Positions 43,777 to 56,706 of a stretch of DNA of 64,000 nt are shown here, one piece after another. A program made the position numbers and the translations under genes. Every line of letters starts with the position of its first letter. Position 1 is the first letter of the stretch. The notes beneath the pieces were generated by a model. The model did no database searches. It was given only the letters and a program-made list of their open reading frames with translations, and was not told the origin of the DNA. Source of the DNA: Scytalidium lignicola. Its lineage: Eukaryota > Ascomycota > Leotiomycetes. The stretch covers positions 1 through 64,000 of the forward strand of contig NCSJ02000094.1 in assembly GCA_002812745.2 (NCBI GenBank), in the 5' to 3' direction.

Positions 43777-46129
43777 TTCTAATTTCTCTTATTTAAGTGA
43801 TAGTCCATTACAATTAGAGGATGCTAATAAGTCAGTTAAGTTGTTTAACAGTACTCTTTAAGACTACTGAAGAGTAGAGAACAATAAAGAAGGTTAGTGT
43901 TAGGCTTAGTTAGAACAAAGGTACTATAACAATAATAAGCCTAAGAACTATATATACAGAAGTTATATCCATACTATTAAGTGATTTAGTTGAAGAATTG
44001 ATTGAAGAAGAGTAGTAAACAAGGGAATTGAAGATTCTTAAAGATAATCTACTGCCTCTTCAGAACAAGCTGCTTGAGTAGTAAATGCATTACATTAAGG
44101 CTCTTTAACAGGAAAACATTAAACTAAAGTATATAAGTGAACAAAAGGATAAAGTGTAAAGATAAATAAAAGAGCTAAACTTAAAGATTAAGATGTTATA
44201 ATAAAGAAAANGAAAGATTACTCTAATATAATAATATATTTATAAGGATATTGATTCTACTATAAAGAAGCTTCTTAGTAAAGATGTAAATCTTATTACA
44301 AGAAGGTTCTTTAGTAAGGAATATATTATAAAGGTAATATACTAATGAAGTATTATTAAAACTACTATTATAATAACTTATAATTTAAAATGTAAAGTAC
44401 AAGTATACACTTTTATTAAAGTAGTTTATAAAGAAAACAATAAAGGAGTATAATAACTTCATATATAAATGTGAATTTGAATTTGCTGAATTTCTAGAGT
44501 TATATAAGAAGGATAATACTAAGATCTTTTATGTTATGTTGTATTTTGACAATATCTTGAAGGTAAAATAATAATAAGTATAAAAAGGCAAAATTAATAA
44601 GTATTATTATATNAAAAAGGATTTAAAAAAGATCTTATTATCTTCATTAAAAGATGAAGATAATAAAAGGATCAAGGTTCAAGATTAGTATAATCAGGCT
44701 TAACAATGATTAAGTTAGTTAATCTAATCTTTTATAAAGTATTTTAACAACCTCAAAGTATAACTCTTTAACATAAGTAATAAAAAGAGATAAGATATGT
44801 TATTAGTAAAAATAACATCTGAGTTAAAGGTAAAAATTATGAATTATAATGTTTTATTAACAATATATAATAAAATAATTATACTAGCAAAGTACTTATA
44901 ACTTAATAAGGCAAATTAAGGACAAAAGATCAAATATGATGATATTACTGTAAACTCTTAAAAACCTTAATATAATAAGTTAAAGGAGAAATAATAAAGT
45001 AAGTTATTTAAGTAAAACTTGAATATCTTATATCAAGACTAAACAAAATCAATATATATAATGTTATTAACTAGTATTAATATTATAAAGCTTAAAAACT
45101 TTAATAAAGTTAAATGTTATAATTATAAGAAGTTAAAGCATTATGCTAAAGATTATTATAATGTTTATAATAGTAAAATCTAGTATTATAACTATGGTTA
45201 ACTAGGTTATACCTTATTAAACTACTTTAATAACTAGAATTAAAACTTCAACTAACCTTTTAATAAAAATATACTTATAATAAACTAAGGAAATGTTAAC
45301 ATCTAAAGAAGCTTATAACCTTAGCCTTGTTAGAAAATAGAAGGAAAAGGCTTTTTATAGTATTTTGATAAATATTTAAGATTCTCTTTGTTCTTGTATC
45401 TTTAAAAGAAGTAATAATGAAGGTGGATAATAAGGTTTGCTGTATTATGGAGAAATCAAGATGATTGTATATAGTAATCCTTTTTGAGGTTTAAGATAAA
45501 CAAAGAAGATAGAGAATAAAGTAAACTTTGATTAATAGTAAAACAAAGCAAAATGTAATCTCCTTAACTTTAGTATAAGAGTATAAATAGAGTAATAATG
45601 ATAAGAAGAAGTTAAAACTTTGAATAGTTAATAGAATAAATATTTATGTTTATAAATCTTATATTATACTAATTAAGGTTGAAGATACAGATAAGAAAGC
45701 TTGTATTCTAAAGTATTAGTTTATATTAACTGTTATTAATAAATATGCTATTATCCTAGGATATTCATAACTTGATAGTATAAACTTGGATATATGATAG
45801 TAGAAGAAGGAATAAAGATATTGCCTTAAGACTAAGAATTATACCATTTACTTTACAAGGTAGTTTGTGAAGTTATTGNAAAAAAGAGAAAGATACTCCT
45901 TTATTCAAAGCCTTCTTTGAACATATATTAGATCATGTATATATTAGAACAATGCAAATTAACAACTTGTTAGACTTTAAATAATAATAAGTTAATATAG
46001 TCTTAAAATAGTATTAAGACTTTACAGATATGTTTGACAAGAAGAAGGTAATTAAGGTGTTTAGAATTAATAACTTATACTATACTATCAAGTTTATTAA
46101 TGATATAATGTTGTTATGGAAACTTGTTT

Positions 46130-49100
46130 ATTCATTAGTAGAAAAGGAAATAAAGATGTTGAAGGAGTATATTTATGATTTGTTAGAGAAAAGGTGGATT
46201 TGGTAATTTACTAGTTTAGTAAGCATACTAGTATTATTTGTCCTTAAGAAGAATAATAAGCTTTGACTTTGTATTAATTATAAAAGTCTTAATAAGGTTA
46301 TTATTAAAGATTAAACACTTTTATTATTAATTTCAGAAACTTTAGACTAGTTAGGAAAAGTAGTAATATATACTAAGCTGGATTTAAAGGATGTTTATTA
46401 TTAAATTTGGATTTAAGAAGGTGATGAGTAGAAAACAGTTTTCTGTACATAATATAACTATTATGAATATTATGTCATGCTATTTAAGTTATACAATGTA
46501 TTAACAATGTTCTAGTAGTATATCAATGAAGTGTTGACTAAATTAATAGACATCATTTGTATGATTTATCTAAATGACATCTTAATCTTCTTTAAAACTG
46601 AAGAGGAGTATGTAAAGTATATTTGACAAGTACTTAAGTACTTAAAGTAGTATTGTTTATATATGAATATATCTAAGTATGATTTTTACATTAGAGAAGT
46701 AGAGTTTTTAAGGTATATTATATTTCTTGACAGTATGTTGATGGAGGAGAGTTAGATTATTACTATTTAAGACTAGCTAATCCTTATCTCTTTTAAAGAT
46801 ATCTAGATTTTTCTAGGATTTACTAATTTTTACAAAAGGTTTATTAAACATTATTTAAAAATAATAACTTTTTTATCAAATCTTTTAAAGGGAATGGAAA
46901 AGGGGTGAAAAGTTAGTATATTCGAACTTGGAAAGCTGGTATTATAAGTGTTCAACAAGTTTAAAGAGGCTTTTATTACAATATTTATTCTTATGCATTA
47001 TATCTTAAGATTACTTATAATGTTAGAGATAGATGTATCTGGATTTGCTATAAGTATTATTTTATCCTAGTTAATCATTGAAGAGGACTAGTTAAACTAG
47101 TATTCTATTGCCTTTTACTTGAAGAAGTTGAATTTTATATAATAAGTATATAATACTCTTGATTAAGAGATGCTCATTATAATACAAGTATTAAAGTAAT
47201 AGAAGTATTACTTAGCTTATACTTTATTAACAATAGTCATCAAGACAGATTATGATAATCTCAGATGTTTTATAAACAAGGAGAAACTAAATAAAAGGTA
47301 AGTATATTAAATTCAGAAGTTAACTAAATATAACTTTAAGATAAAGTATAAAACAAGTAAGACTAACCTTATTAATAGTTTATCAAGATAATTAGATTAC
47401 AAATTTAAGTTTAATGAAATTATAAGAGATTTGATGTTAATGTTAAGAAAGAAGATATAGAATATATTTTATATTAAAGTTAAGAAGATATCTTAATAGA
47501 AAATTAAGATATTAGCTGATGATGTTATAAAGAGAAGAAATGCTTAAAGAGGTAATACTTAAAGGAGTAGTTTCTAGACTAAGTACTTTAAGCTTAGTCA
47601 TTAGTTAAGGCTTGTATATGTACAAGTAGTTATAGATTTAATAAGACATTGTTATAAGGTTATAATGAGTAACATAGCTTATGAGCTTAAGCTTATTGTT
47701 AAGATTAATAGTTATAAACACCTTATCTTATGAATATATACTTATTTGATAAGTATGTTTAAAATAGTAAATAGTTCTTTTATTAAGTTGATAATTAACC
47801 TGATATATAACTTGTAATAGAAGGATACCTTTGTTTAAGGATAGTATTAGTAGTTAATTCAAAGGAAAAGAATTGCTAGAGTTATTAAGAAGAGACCTTG
47901 ATACTATAAGAGTAATAATTCTTAAGGTAAGTTAACTCTTGAGAATAAAGGCTTTGTATAAAGGTATAAGAAGTAAAGCTTTAAGAGAACTTATACTAAG
48001 ATAGTATAATTAAAGTAAGATTATAAGGAAAAGCTTGTGATTATGAAATATAATGATTAAGACATTGAAGAAGAAATTACTAATATGAATAAGAGATTGA
48101 GTAAAGTTGAAAAGTTATAATATAACAGAAGAAATTATAAAGAAGAATTTATAACTTTAAAGTATAATGACTAGAATATTAAAGGAGAAACCTTAGATTT
48201 GTATNAAAAAGCTAAAAGTAGTTGAAGAGTAATTGTAAAGAATAGATTGTATAAGTCTCTTCTGATACTAAGGCAAAATATATATCTTAGACAATAATAT
48301 AATAAAGATAGAGATATTGACTACAAATCATAATAACCTTATAACAAGGCATTTTAGAATCTTAAAAACATTAAAATTAATTTAATAAAAGTATTTTTGG
48401 CTAAGCTTAAGAAGAGATATAAAGTATTAAGTATATACTTGTACTATTTGTCAGAGAATGAAGATAAGGTAATATATATTATATAGAATATTAACATTAT
48501 TGCCTTATTCAGAATAATTATAAACAAAGATTTCGATAGACTTTATTATAGATTTACCTTTAAGTAAATAAAGTAATATAATATACAATTTATATTTAAT
48601 TATTATTAATAAGTATATATAAATAGTATGATATATTCTTTGTAAGAAGACAATTATAATATTAGAATTAACAGAGTTATTTTTACAGTATATTGTCAAA
48701 GATTTTAATACTTTAAAGGGTATAGTCTTAGACTAAGGACTTTAATTTACTAACAAGTTCTAAGCCTTCTTATGTTTTTACTTACAAGTGTGAAAACATT
48801 TATTGACAATGTTTTATCCTCAAAGTAATAGACAGACAAAAGTTTAGAATCAAACATTAGAACATTATTTACAAGTGTTTTGTTTATACAAGTAAGATAA
48901 CTGAGTATTAAAGTTAGCTTTTGTAGAATTTACATATAATAATAATGTTTATAGTATTATTAACATAATTTCCTTCTGTAATATATATGGTTATGACCTT
49001 GAGATCTAGGTCAACGTTAAGGATAACATTATAAAGGGAAGAGTAATTATTGTACAAGAAAGGATAGAAATATTGTAAAAAAGAAAGAGAAGTGATGATA

Positions 49101-49560
49101 AAGTAATAATAAGAAGTTACAAAAGTACAGAAGAAGTATTATAACAAAAAACAAAAGTTAATAACATTTAAGATAAGTGATTTTGTAATGATATTTATAA
49201 AGAATCTGTAATAACAAAGATTTAACAAGAAGTTGTTAGATTGATATTTAAGACTATTAAAAGTAGTTTAGGTTATGAGTAATAGCCTTATGTATAAACT
49301 GAAGTTACCCCTTAAAATAAGAGTGTACTTGGTCTTTTATGTATTCTTCCTTGAATTATATTATTATAAATTTAGTATAATGTTAGAATTCTTAGAAGAA
49401 GAGGCTGTTGATAGTGAAAATGAGTAAGAGGTTGAAGTTATTCTAAATCATGAAGTTAAGAAGAATAGAACTTAGTAATACCTTGTAAAGTGGAAAGGAT
49501 TCTTATTAGTAGAAGATATTTAAGAGTTGTTGAAGTACTTATGAAATATTATAAAGAAGC
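46130..49560 (+). pseudogene. gypsy pol polyprotein relic (RT, RNase H, integrase, chromodomain)
   Basis: One plus-strand frame peppered with stops carries LVLFVLKKNNKL and LCINYKSLNKVI (RT fingers), IYTKLDLKDVYY (first catalytic block), IICMIYLNDILIFF (the YxDD box with Asp changed to Asn), LRLLIMLEIDVSGFAISIIL (RNase H) and near 49480 YLVKWKGFLLVED (chromodomain end). The chromodomain places it among chromoviruses, which in fungi target heterochromatin. It cannot make a protein. Confidence 0.85.
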
Positions 49561-51602
49561 TTGAAGAGTATNAAAAAACAATATAAACAACTATTCATAG
49601 NAAAAAGTAACCTCTTTAAAATCAACATAATNAAAAAGTTATAAAGAAAAGGAGTAAGAAGTAAAAAAGGTTGAATTAAGATTAAAGTACTTAAAGGCAA
49701 AGAGTTATTTACTTAGTAGTAATGCTTATAAATACTCTTGTACTTATACTTCCTCTTCTTCAATAAAGGGTTATTACCCTCTTCATTACCTTTATTATTA
49801 TTACTATTATTTTCATTGTTATTATTATTATTATTAATAAGGTTACTAAGCTAAATAGAAGAAGTTGTAAACTTGTTATCTTCAAACTAGAGATGATATT
49901 CTGAAGAGGCAAGAAGAAGACTAAGTACAAGGTTAACAAGGAGTATTATATTAAGGATTAAGATTAGGATAAGTATTATCAACTTAGAACACTTGTTAAT
50001 AAAGTAAGTAAGGTAATGACAAGGAGTAATAAGGATATTACTCCCTTATACTCTTAAGAGATAAGAGTAAGTAAGATAATAAACTNAAAGGATAAGAGAA
50101 TTATTGTCATTATTATTATTTAACNTTTTTTGACTTGTTTGACTTAATATCCTTTGAAGAGGATATATCTTTGTTAAAGGATATATTGTTGTTAGAGAAA
50201 TTTACTTGTAAAACATTAGTAATACATTAGTTAAAAGGNAAAAGAAGAAAAAATACTTATTATCTTCTGAATAATGTTATTTAAAACTTTAAAGTAGTTA
50301 TTAATACTCTTTAAAATCTTATCAATTATACTTAGTCTATTATTATTTATCTTTTCCTTCTTGATTTCCTAGTGAAATATATTCTTAATATATTTAGTAT
50401 ATTTATATTATACTATTTAAAGAGTAATAATAATTATAACATTACTTATTATTACTTGGTTAATAAGCTAGAATAGTTTATTTATATGATAATAATACTC
50501 CTTAAGAACTTTTCTATACNTTTTTGTACTTGTAAGTGTATTCTTTGTATTTGTTATTAGTTTATAAAGTAAGACATTTAAGGTTAAGTTAAGTAAATAA
50601 AGACTTGTTATATTATAAGTAATAAGGACATATAAGTTTTTCATGTTTTTTAATTATAATAAGTTAATTATATATTAGTTGAAAAGTTAACAAAGGTGAA
50701 CAAGGGAAACTTACTTGAAAGTTAGGAGATTTAACAAGAAAGATTATAAAAGTTAGTTGAAGAGCTCTTAATATATCAAAGGAAAGAAGGATAAAAAGGA
50801 GAAAAGTAAAGTACTTATATAATTATAATTAAAAGTAAAGAATAGTAGATGATAAGACAAGTATTTGTACAATACTACTCAAAGCTTAACTTTAAGCTTT
50901 AAAGAATTAAAGAAGGGGAAAACTTACCTTGTAAAGGTAATAGATAAGGTAATGAAGAAAGAAAGAGAAGAGAAAAGGAGTAATAAAGGGGGTTTATATA
51001 AACTTCTAGAAATACTAGTAATTATATATTACACTTTGNTTTATTTAAGAACTCTAGAATATTTATTGATCTTTATTTAATTTTACAATAATCTGGGAAT
51101 TACTTTATAAAGATTATTATGTTAAGAAAATGCTTGTGTTTAATCATAATCAAAAAGCTTAATACTAGGAATAACTTTATGTTTGTTATGTTTAAGTGTT
51201 TTATGTTTACTTTATTTGACTTTGTATTATTAATAACAAAGGAAAATAAGTAAAGTACTAAATCTTTACTTAAGACTTATACTTTTTTAAAAGGACTAAA
51301 AGAGTTAATAGTTAAAAGGTATAAGAGAAATGGTAAAGTTATATTTGTATACATATATGAAGTTTGTTATTAGTATAAGAGACTTGTACACTATAACATT
51401 AAAAGGATACTAAAGAGGTATATTAACTCAGAGATATCATGACATTAAGCTATTAAACAAAGATACTATTTTAAGATCTTCACATTTGAAAGAAGTATAA
51501 AATTCAAGAATAATCTTTGTATTTGTAGACTTTAAGAAAGGTGTTAGAGGATGCCAGGGGCTTGTAACTCTTGAGGACAAGAGCCTTAAGAAGAGGGGAT
51601 AA

Positions 51603-51846
51603 TGTTAAAGCCTAGATTACAAAGCCTAAGAAGTATATGTAATATATTAGGTATATGAACAGAGTATTAAGATAAAGGCTTATTTTAAGAGTATACAAGA
51701 CTTGATATATATAAGGGTAACCTAAGTTGTTATTATGATTTGGATTCTTTAAGAATTAGTTTAGAGAATAAAACAAGTTTAATTGTTAATGTTATTACCT
51801 CTTTGATTGTGATTTACTGTTTTTACCCTAGACTTAGTCTATAATA
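51603..51846 (+). repeat. Right LTR of gypsy element
   Basis: Same 244-bp length as the left LTR, preceded by a polypurine tract, with mostly C-to-T and G-to-A differences from the left copy. Confidence 0.92.
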
Positions 51847-54800
51847 GTTTATATAAAAGTAAATACTTATTATAACTTACTTATTACTTAACTTATAATT
51901 TATTGTTTATTACTTATCTTAAGTTTATAATATCTTAACTCTTCTTCAAAAAAAGTAATTTATTATAGTTAAGAATAGTAAATAACATTAAGTATACAAT
52001 AAATATTTTAATAAACAAAATGTTAAAAGAAAGAATATAAAAGAAAGTTATTATATAAAAAAGGATAATAATATTAGTACTTTAAATTNAAAAAAGTTAT
52101 AAAGACAACTTAGACTATAAAAGCTCTTNAAAAGAAAAGAATAATTATATTACTTATAAAAATTAAAGTAAGAAAACAAAGAATTAGAAAAATAATACTA
52201 GGCTAAAGACAAAGTAAATGTAAAACTAGAGAACAAGATACAAGAAGTGTTAGTATAATAAGAATAATTATAATGATACTTAGAATAAAGCTTATAATTT
52301 AAAAGTTTAAAAGATATAACAAAAATACTTTAAAATACATTAACATATTCACTTTAACAGAGTACTAGTATAATAATACTTAAATTATACTTGACTACTT
52401 ATTTATATATTAACAAGTTAAAATATTTTTTACTCTTAAAGTTATTTAAAGGAAAATCTTTAAAAAAGTATTAAAATTTTATATATGATTATAAGCTAAT
52501 ATTCTACTTTTATCAAGATAACTACAATATAAACACAAATAAAATAATGTATAAAATATTATACTTAAAAGGAATTTTAAGAGTAAAATAAATTGAAAAA
52601 GAAAAGACATTAAGACTTAATATAATTACTTAAAATAGTTTTAAGAAAGTGTTATTTATATTTTTAAGAGATAAGAATAACAAGCAAATAAAAGTGATTA
52701 CAGAATATAACAAAGTTATAATAAGAATAAGATAAAGTATTAAAACATTTACTTAATAATTGAACACTTTAGAAAAATAAATACTTGTTATAACAAATAT
52801 ATACTAGAAAAACAACCTTTTCACAAAGCTTATACTTTTATTTTAAAAATCGATTATAAAATATAATAATATATTAACTATTTAAAAAAACTTTATTATA
52901 CTAATTAACAAGTTTTAAGATATAAATACAAGTTAAAAGGAAAATATAAAATAACTGAATACTTAGAATATTAAATACAAATAAAGTAAAGAGTAATGTN
53001 AAAAGTAACTTACCTTAAGTAAAGATATACTTCTTAATTTAAGAAAAGAATTATAATAACAAAGAATATTNAAAAAGCTTTTTTAACAAGAGTAAATATA
53101 ATACTAATACAAACTTAGTAATTATTCAATTATTATAAATGTAAGAAATTAGAATACATTATTAAAAATTATTTAACAATTCTTGAAATTGTATATTATA
53201 CTTATAAGAAATTAAAACATATAATACTATAATATCTTNAAAAAAAAACNAAAGAAAGAATAACATCTTAAAGTTAAAAAAAACAACTTAATCTAAAAGA
53301 TATAATAACTTTTATCTTTACAAACAAGATATTAAAGAAGTTTTATACAATAATAAAACAAGATAAACAATTAAACATAATTATCTTATTTAAAATCTAA
53401 GACAAAACCAATAAGTNAAAAAACAGAATAAACTTTAATTAATAATAATGCAAAAATAAATAGAATATTACTATACTTATTGAAAAATGTAACTAGTAAA
53501 ATNAATAATAAAGTACTTATAAAACTTTGTACAATAAATAAAACTTATATAAAAGTTTATAATTTATACTAAGTAAATATAAAAGTAATAAATACTAAAA
53601 GAAAAACTAAGAATATAGTATATTAATTTCTAATAACTTTAACATTTATACATTTAATTATACTAAGATACTTATAGTTTATTATTATAAACTTAAATAT
53701 AAAATAAGCAAAAAACACTTAAAAGTATTACTTTATAGTCGAAAAATATAAAGTTTTAAGTTTAAAAGAATTTACAAAGATTTTCAAAGAAGAAAAGACA
53801 ATTTTATTATTTGGAGTATTCTTCTAAAAGACTTGAACTTAACTCTATTTTTAACTTTTACAAGTAGAGGATAAAACAAGAACAAGTTAAAGTAATATTA
53901 TTTTTAAAAGATACTATAAATATAAAGACATTTTTAATAATAAGAAAATTAGAAAACTATTTAAAAGAAAAGAATTACAGTATTTGATTAATCTAGTAGA
54001 AAATACTACTTTATTATAATAATCTATTTACTTATTAACAGAAAAGGAAATAGAAGTTTTGTAAAATTACATTTATAATACTTTAAAGAAGGAGTAAATC
54101 TAATATTCATTTAACTTTGTAAAAACCTTAATTCTATTTATACTCAAGAAGAATAAAGAACTCTGATTATATGTTAACTATTAAAAACTAAATAAAATTA
54201 TAATAAAAAACAAGATATTACTACCTTTAATTAGTAAAACTCTTAACTTATTAAGAAAAGTAATAATTTTCACAAAATTAAACTTAAAAGACATATATTA
54301 TCAAATTAGAGTTCAAGAAAAAAACAAGTAAAAGATTACTTTCTGCATATATTATAATTATTATAAATATTATATTATACTTTTTAGACTATACAACACA
54401 TTTACAACATTCTAACAATATATTAATAAAATACTAACCAAGTTTATAAATGTTATTTATATAATATACTTAGACAATATCTTAATTTTCTCTTAAAATG
54501 AAGAAGATTATAAATAATGTTGAATTAAGCATAGCAAGAGGTTGTGTAATCAGGGTTACTCAAATATATTATACTGTTGTAGTAATTACATACGTATACA
54601 AGTAAAGAGAGTTAACTAATGGGACTACCTAAAATGGAAGTCACGTGTAATAAGAAAGTAGTGCCTGAGGTGGCACATAGGATATCACAACAAATAATAT
54701 ATATAATAAATCTTTAACAAGTTATACAAATACTAACTATTTGCAAACTTGTTCAAATGTGAATTTTACATAAAAACAATTGAATTCTTAAAATATATTA

Positions 54801-55710
54801 TTAGTCTAAACAAGATCTTAATAAAATAAAGTTAAGTAGAAACTGTTAAAGAATAGCTTATACTTAAATTATATAAGAATATCCAAATATTTTTAGGATT
54901 TACTAATTTTTATAAAAGATTTATTAAAAACTATTTGAAAATTATAGTAAATCTTATAAACTTACTCAAAAAAAATAAAAAAAAATNAAAAAAGATAAAA
55001 GCTTTTAAATTCTCAAAGACAATACAAAGAATATTCGAACAACTTAAAATAACTTTTCTATTAACATTAATTTTAGCATATTATATACTAGAATTACTAA
55101 TTATACTTAAAACAAATATATTCAAATTTATAATAAGAGAAATGTTATCTTAACTTATAATTAGTCTTATAAAAGTAGTATAATATCTTATAACCTTTTA
55201 CTTAAAGAAATTAAATTTAACTTAACATGCTTATAAAATATATAATTAAGAATTATTAGTTATTATTTTAACTTTTAATTAGTAAAAGTACTATTTAGTA
55301 TATACTTTAATATTAATTGTCATCAAGACAAATTATAATAATTTAAAGAAGTTCATGAATAAAGAGAAACTGAATAGTAGACAAATATATTAAATTTAAA
55401 AACTAGTAAAATTTGATTTTAAGATTAAGCATAAACTAAAGAAAAGCAATTTTACAAATAGTTTATCAAAATGTTTAAACTACAAATTACAATTAAACGA
55501 AATGATAAAAAACTTAATATTTACTTTAAAAGAAAAGTTATAATATGTTTTTAGTTTACACATGGAAAATACAATTAAATAATACAAAGATGTTTTAATT
55601 AATAAGATATTAAATTTAGAAAAATCTTTAAAAGGTAAGAATTCTAAGTTTGGCTAATTATTAAAGCTTATACAGTTATGAACAATTCTGGATTAAGCAA
55701 AATGCTTAAA
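51847..55710 (+). mobile_element. Second Ty3/gypsy element, truncated and heavily RIP-decayed
   Basis: Gag traces include two knuckle-like blocks near 53135 (YYKCKKLEYIIKNY and YYTYKKLKH). RT traces near 54150-54510 read INKILTKFINVIYIIYLDNI with the YLDD box as YLDN. After a foreign insertion at 54518-54692 the polyprotein resumes (TNYLQTCSNVNFT, FTNFYKRFIKNYLKI near 54900), then RNase H. No integrase, chromodomain or right LTR is readable before the palindromic repeat at 55.72 kb. A 5' LTR may have been separated by the complete gypsy element inserted at 43533. Confidence 0.8.
54518..54692. mobile_element. Solo LTR (175 bp) with perfect 5-bp target duplication
   Basis: Starts TGTTGAATTAAGC and ends ATATCACAACA, the TGTTG...CAACA termini of retroelement LTRs. 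It is flanked by exact AATAA duplications (54513-54517 and 54693-54697). Its base composition is normal (for example GTGCCTGAGGTGGCACATAG), unlike the surrounding A/T-rich gypsy RT, so it arrived after most RIP. A copia-type origin is possible but not shown. Confidence 0.88.
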
Positions 55711-55721
55711 GGCTATAAGCA

Positions 55722-56010
55722 TATATAGACTGGCCGATCGGTCCAGACCGGACCAGACCGTGGGTTTTGTGGGGACCGTTTCGAGACTGTGGTCTGTACA
55801 GTCCAGACTGTACAGACCACGGTCTGAAGCCAAAATTTTGAGACCAGACCGTATGGTCTACGGTCTGAAGCTAAAATTTTAAGACCAGACCGTGAGACTA
55901 CGGTCTGGTCCGACAACAAATGTAAGGACCGAATATTAGTGTCAGACCGTACGGTCTGGTCTCCACAGTCTGGTCCAGCCAGACTATACGGTCTGACGTT
56001 AATATTTCTT
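55722..56010 (+). repeat. Palindrome-rich CAGACCGT/ACGGTCTG repeat, undecayed copy
   Basis: A G/C-rich block abruptly following A/T-rich DNA. It contains repeated CAGACCGT and ACGGTCTG units, an exact 16-bp palindrome at 55943-55958, and a hairpin at 55789-55820 with 14-bp arms (GTGGTCTGTACAGT and its complement) around a 4-base loop. The two ends (TAGACTGGCCGATCGGTCC, and inward from the right TAGTCTGGCTGGACCAG) are imperfect inverted repeats. No coding capacity. The decayed reverse copy is at 41391-41810. Confidence 0.8.
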
Positions 56011-56700
56011 AATCAGGTAAAGCTTATTTCTAATTTAGGTTATACAAGCAAAGCTTGTTGCTCGCTACGCTTACAAGGCGAGTGCATGGCGGACTCCGTT
56101 GGCCACGTGATATAGCTTATATAATCCACCCCCTTATTTGCTTTCAACTACAACTCCCTTTGAACGGTTATGAATAGAACTGTAACAATGGAATCAACTG
56201 TAAAGGATTGTAACAACAACGCTTTCATGCTTTGTTAGAAGAGTTTTCAAAGGTATTACTTGTAAGAACAATAAGAATTTAATTATTGTGAATAGTATAA
56301 CAATGCAAATCATGAATGTAGTGAGAGATTTCCTTATTTACAGACTGTACATGAATAACAATAATGGAAATGGCTTCTATTGACTGTAGAAATATATATT
56401 TCAACCTTTTACAACAACTTGTTACTTTCTCCTCTTATCAATTACAATTAGTACTACTGCTACTACTATTATTACTTATACTATCAACATGAGCAATTTA
56501 ATCATTGTCTTAAGTATTACTACTAAGCGTACAGCTACTATACAAACGTTGGCAATGATGTTAATCGTTTGAGCTGCCTTGCTCCGTTAAGGTAAGCAGA
56601 TGACCCTTGGCCGTACTCAAAATGATGAAGCTATTATTGATCAAATGCGTAGCACGGTGATGGATGGCCTTACGGCCTGTAGGCATTGCTAGTCTTGCAG
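56011..56700. other. Normal-composition stretch before the unknown reading frame
   Basis: No recognised gene. Composition changes from repeat to ordinary. Two-part motif GTTAAGGTAAGCAG near 56590 could be an exon end and donor of the next feature. Confidence 0.3.
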
Positions 56701-56706
56701 TGGACC

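Larger units (their letters stand above)
43533..51846 (+). mobile_element. Full-length Ty3/gypsy chromovirus-type LTR retrotransposon, RIP-decayed
   Basis: The 8314-bp element is bounded by 244-bp LTRs (43533-43776 and 51603-51846), starting TGTTA and ending AGTCTATAACA/ATA, with target sites GTTTG (43528-43532) and GTTTA (51847-51851), a duplication with one G-to-A change. A purine tract AAGAGGGGATAA precedes the right LTR. Protein traces are in gypsy order: a zinc-knuckle-like CYNYKKLKHYAKDYYN (near 45115), reverse transcriptase with YLNDIL for YLDDIL (near 46570), RNase H (near 47020), integrase region and a chromodomain-like stretch with YLVKWKGFLLVED (near 49480). Dozens of TAA/TAG stops and high A/T show RIP. 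The right LTR is more decayed than the left at several positions. Confidence 0.92.
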
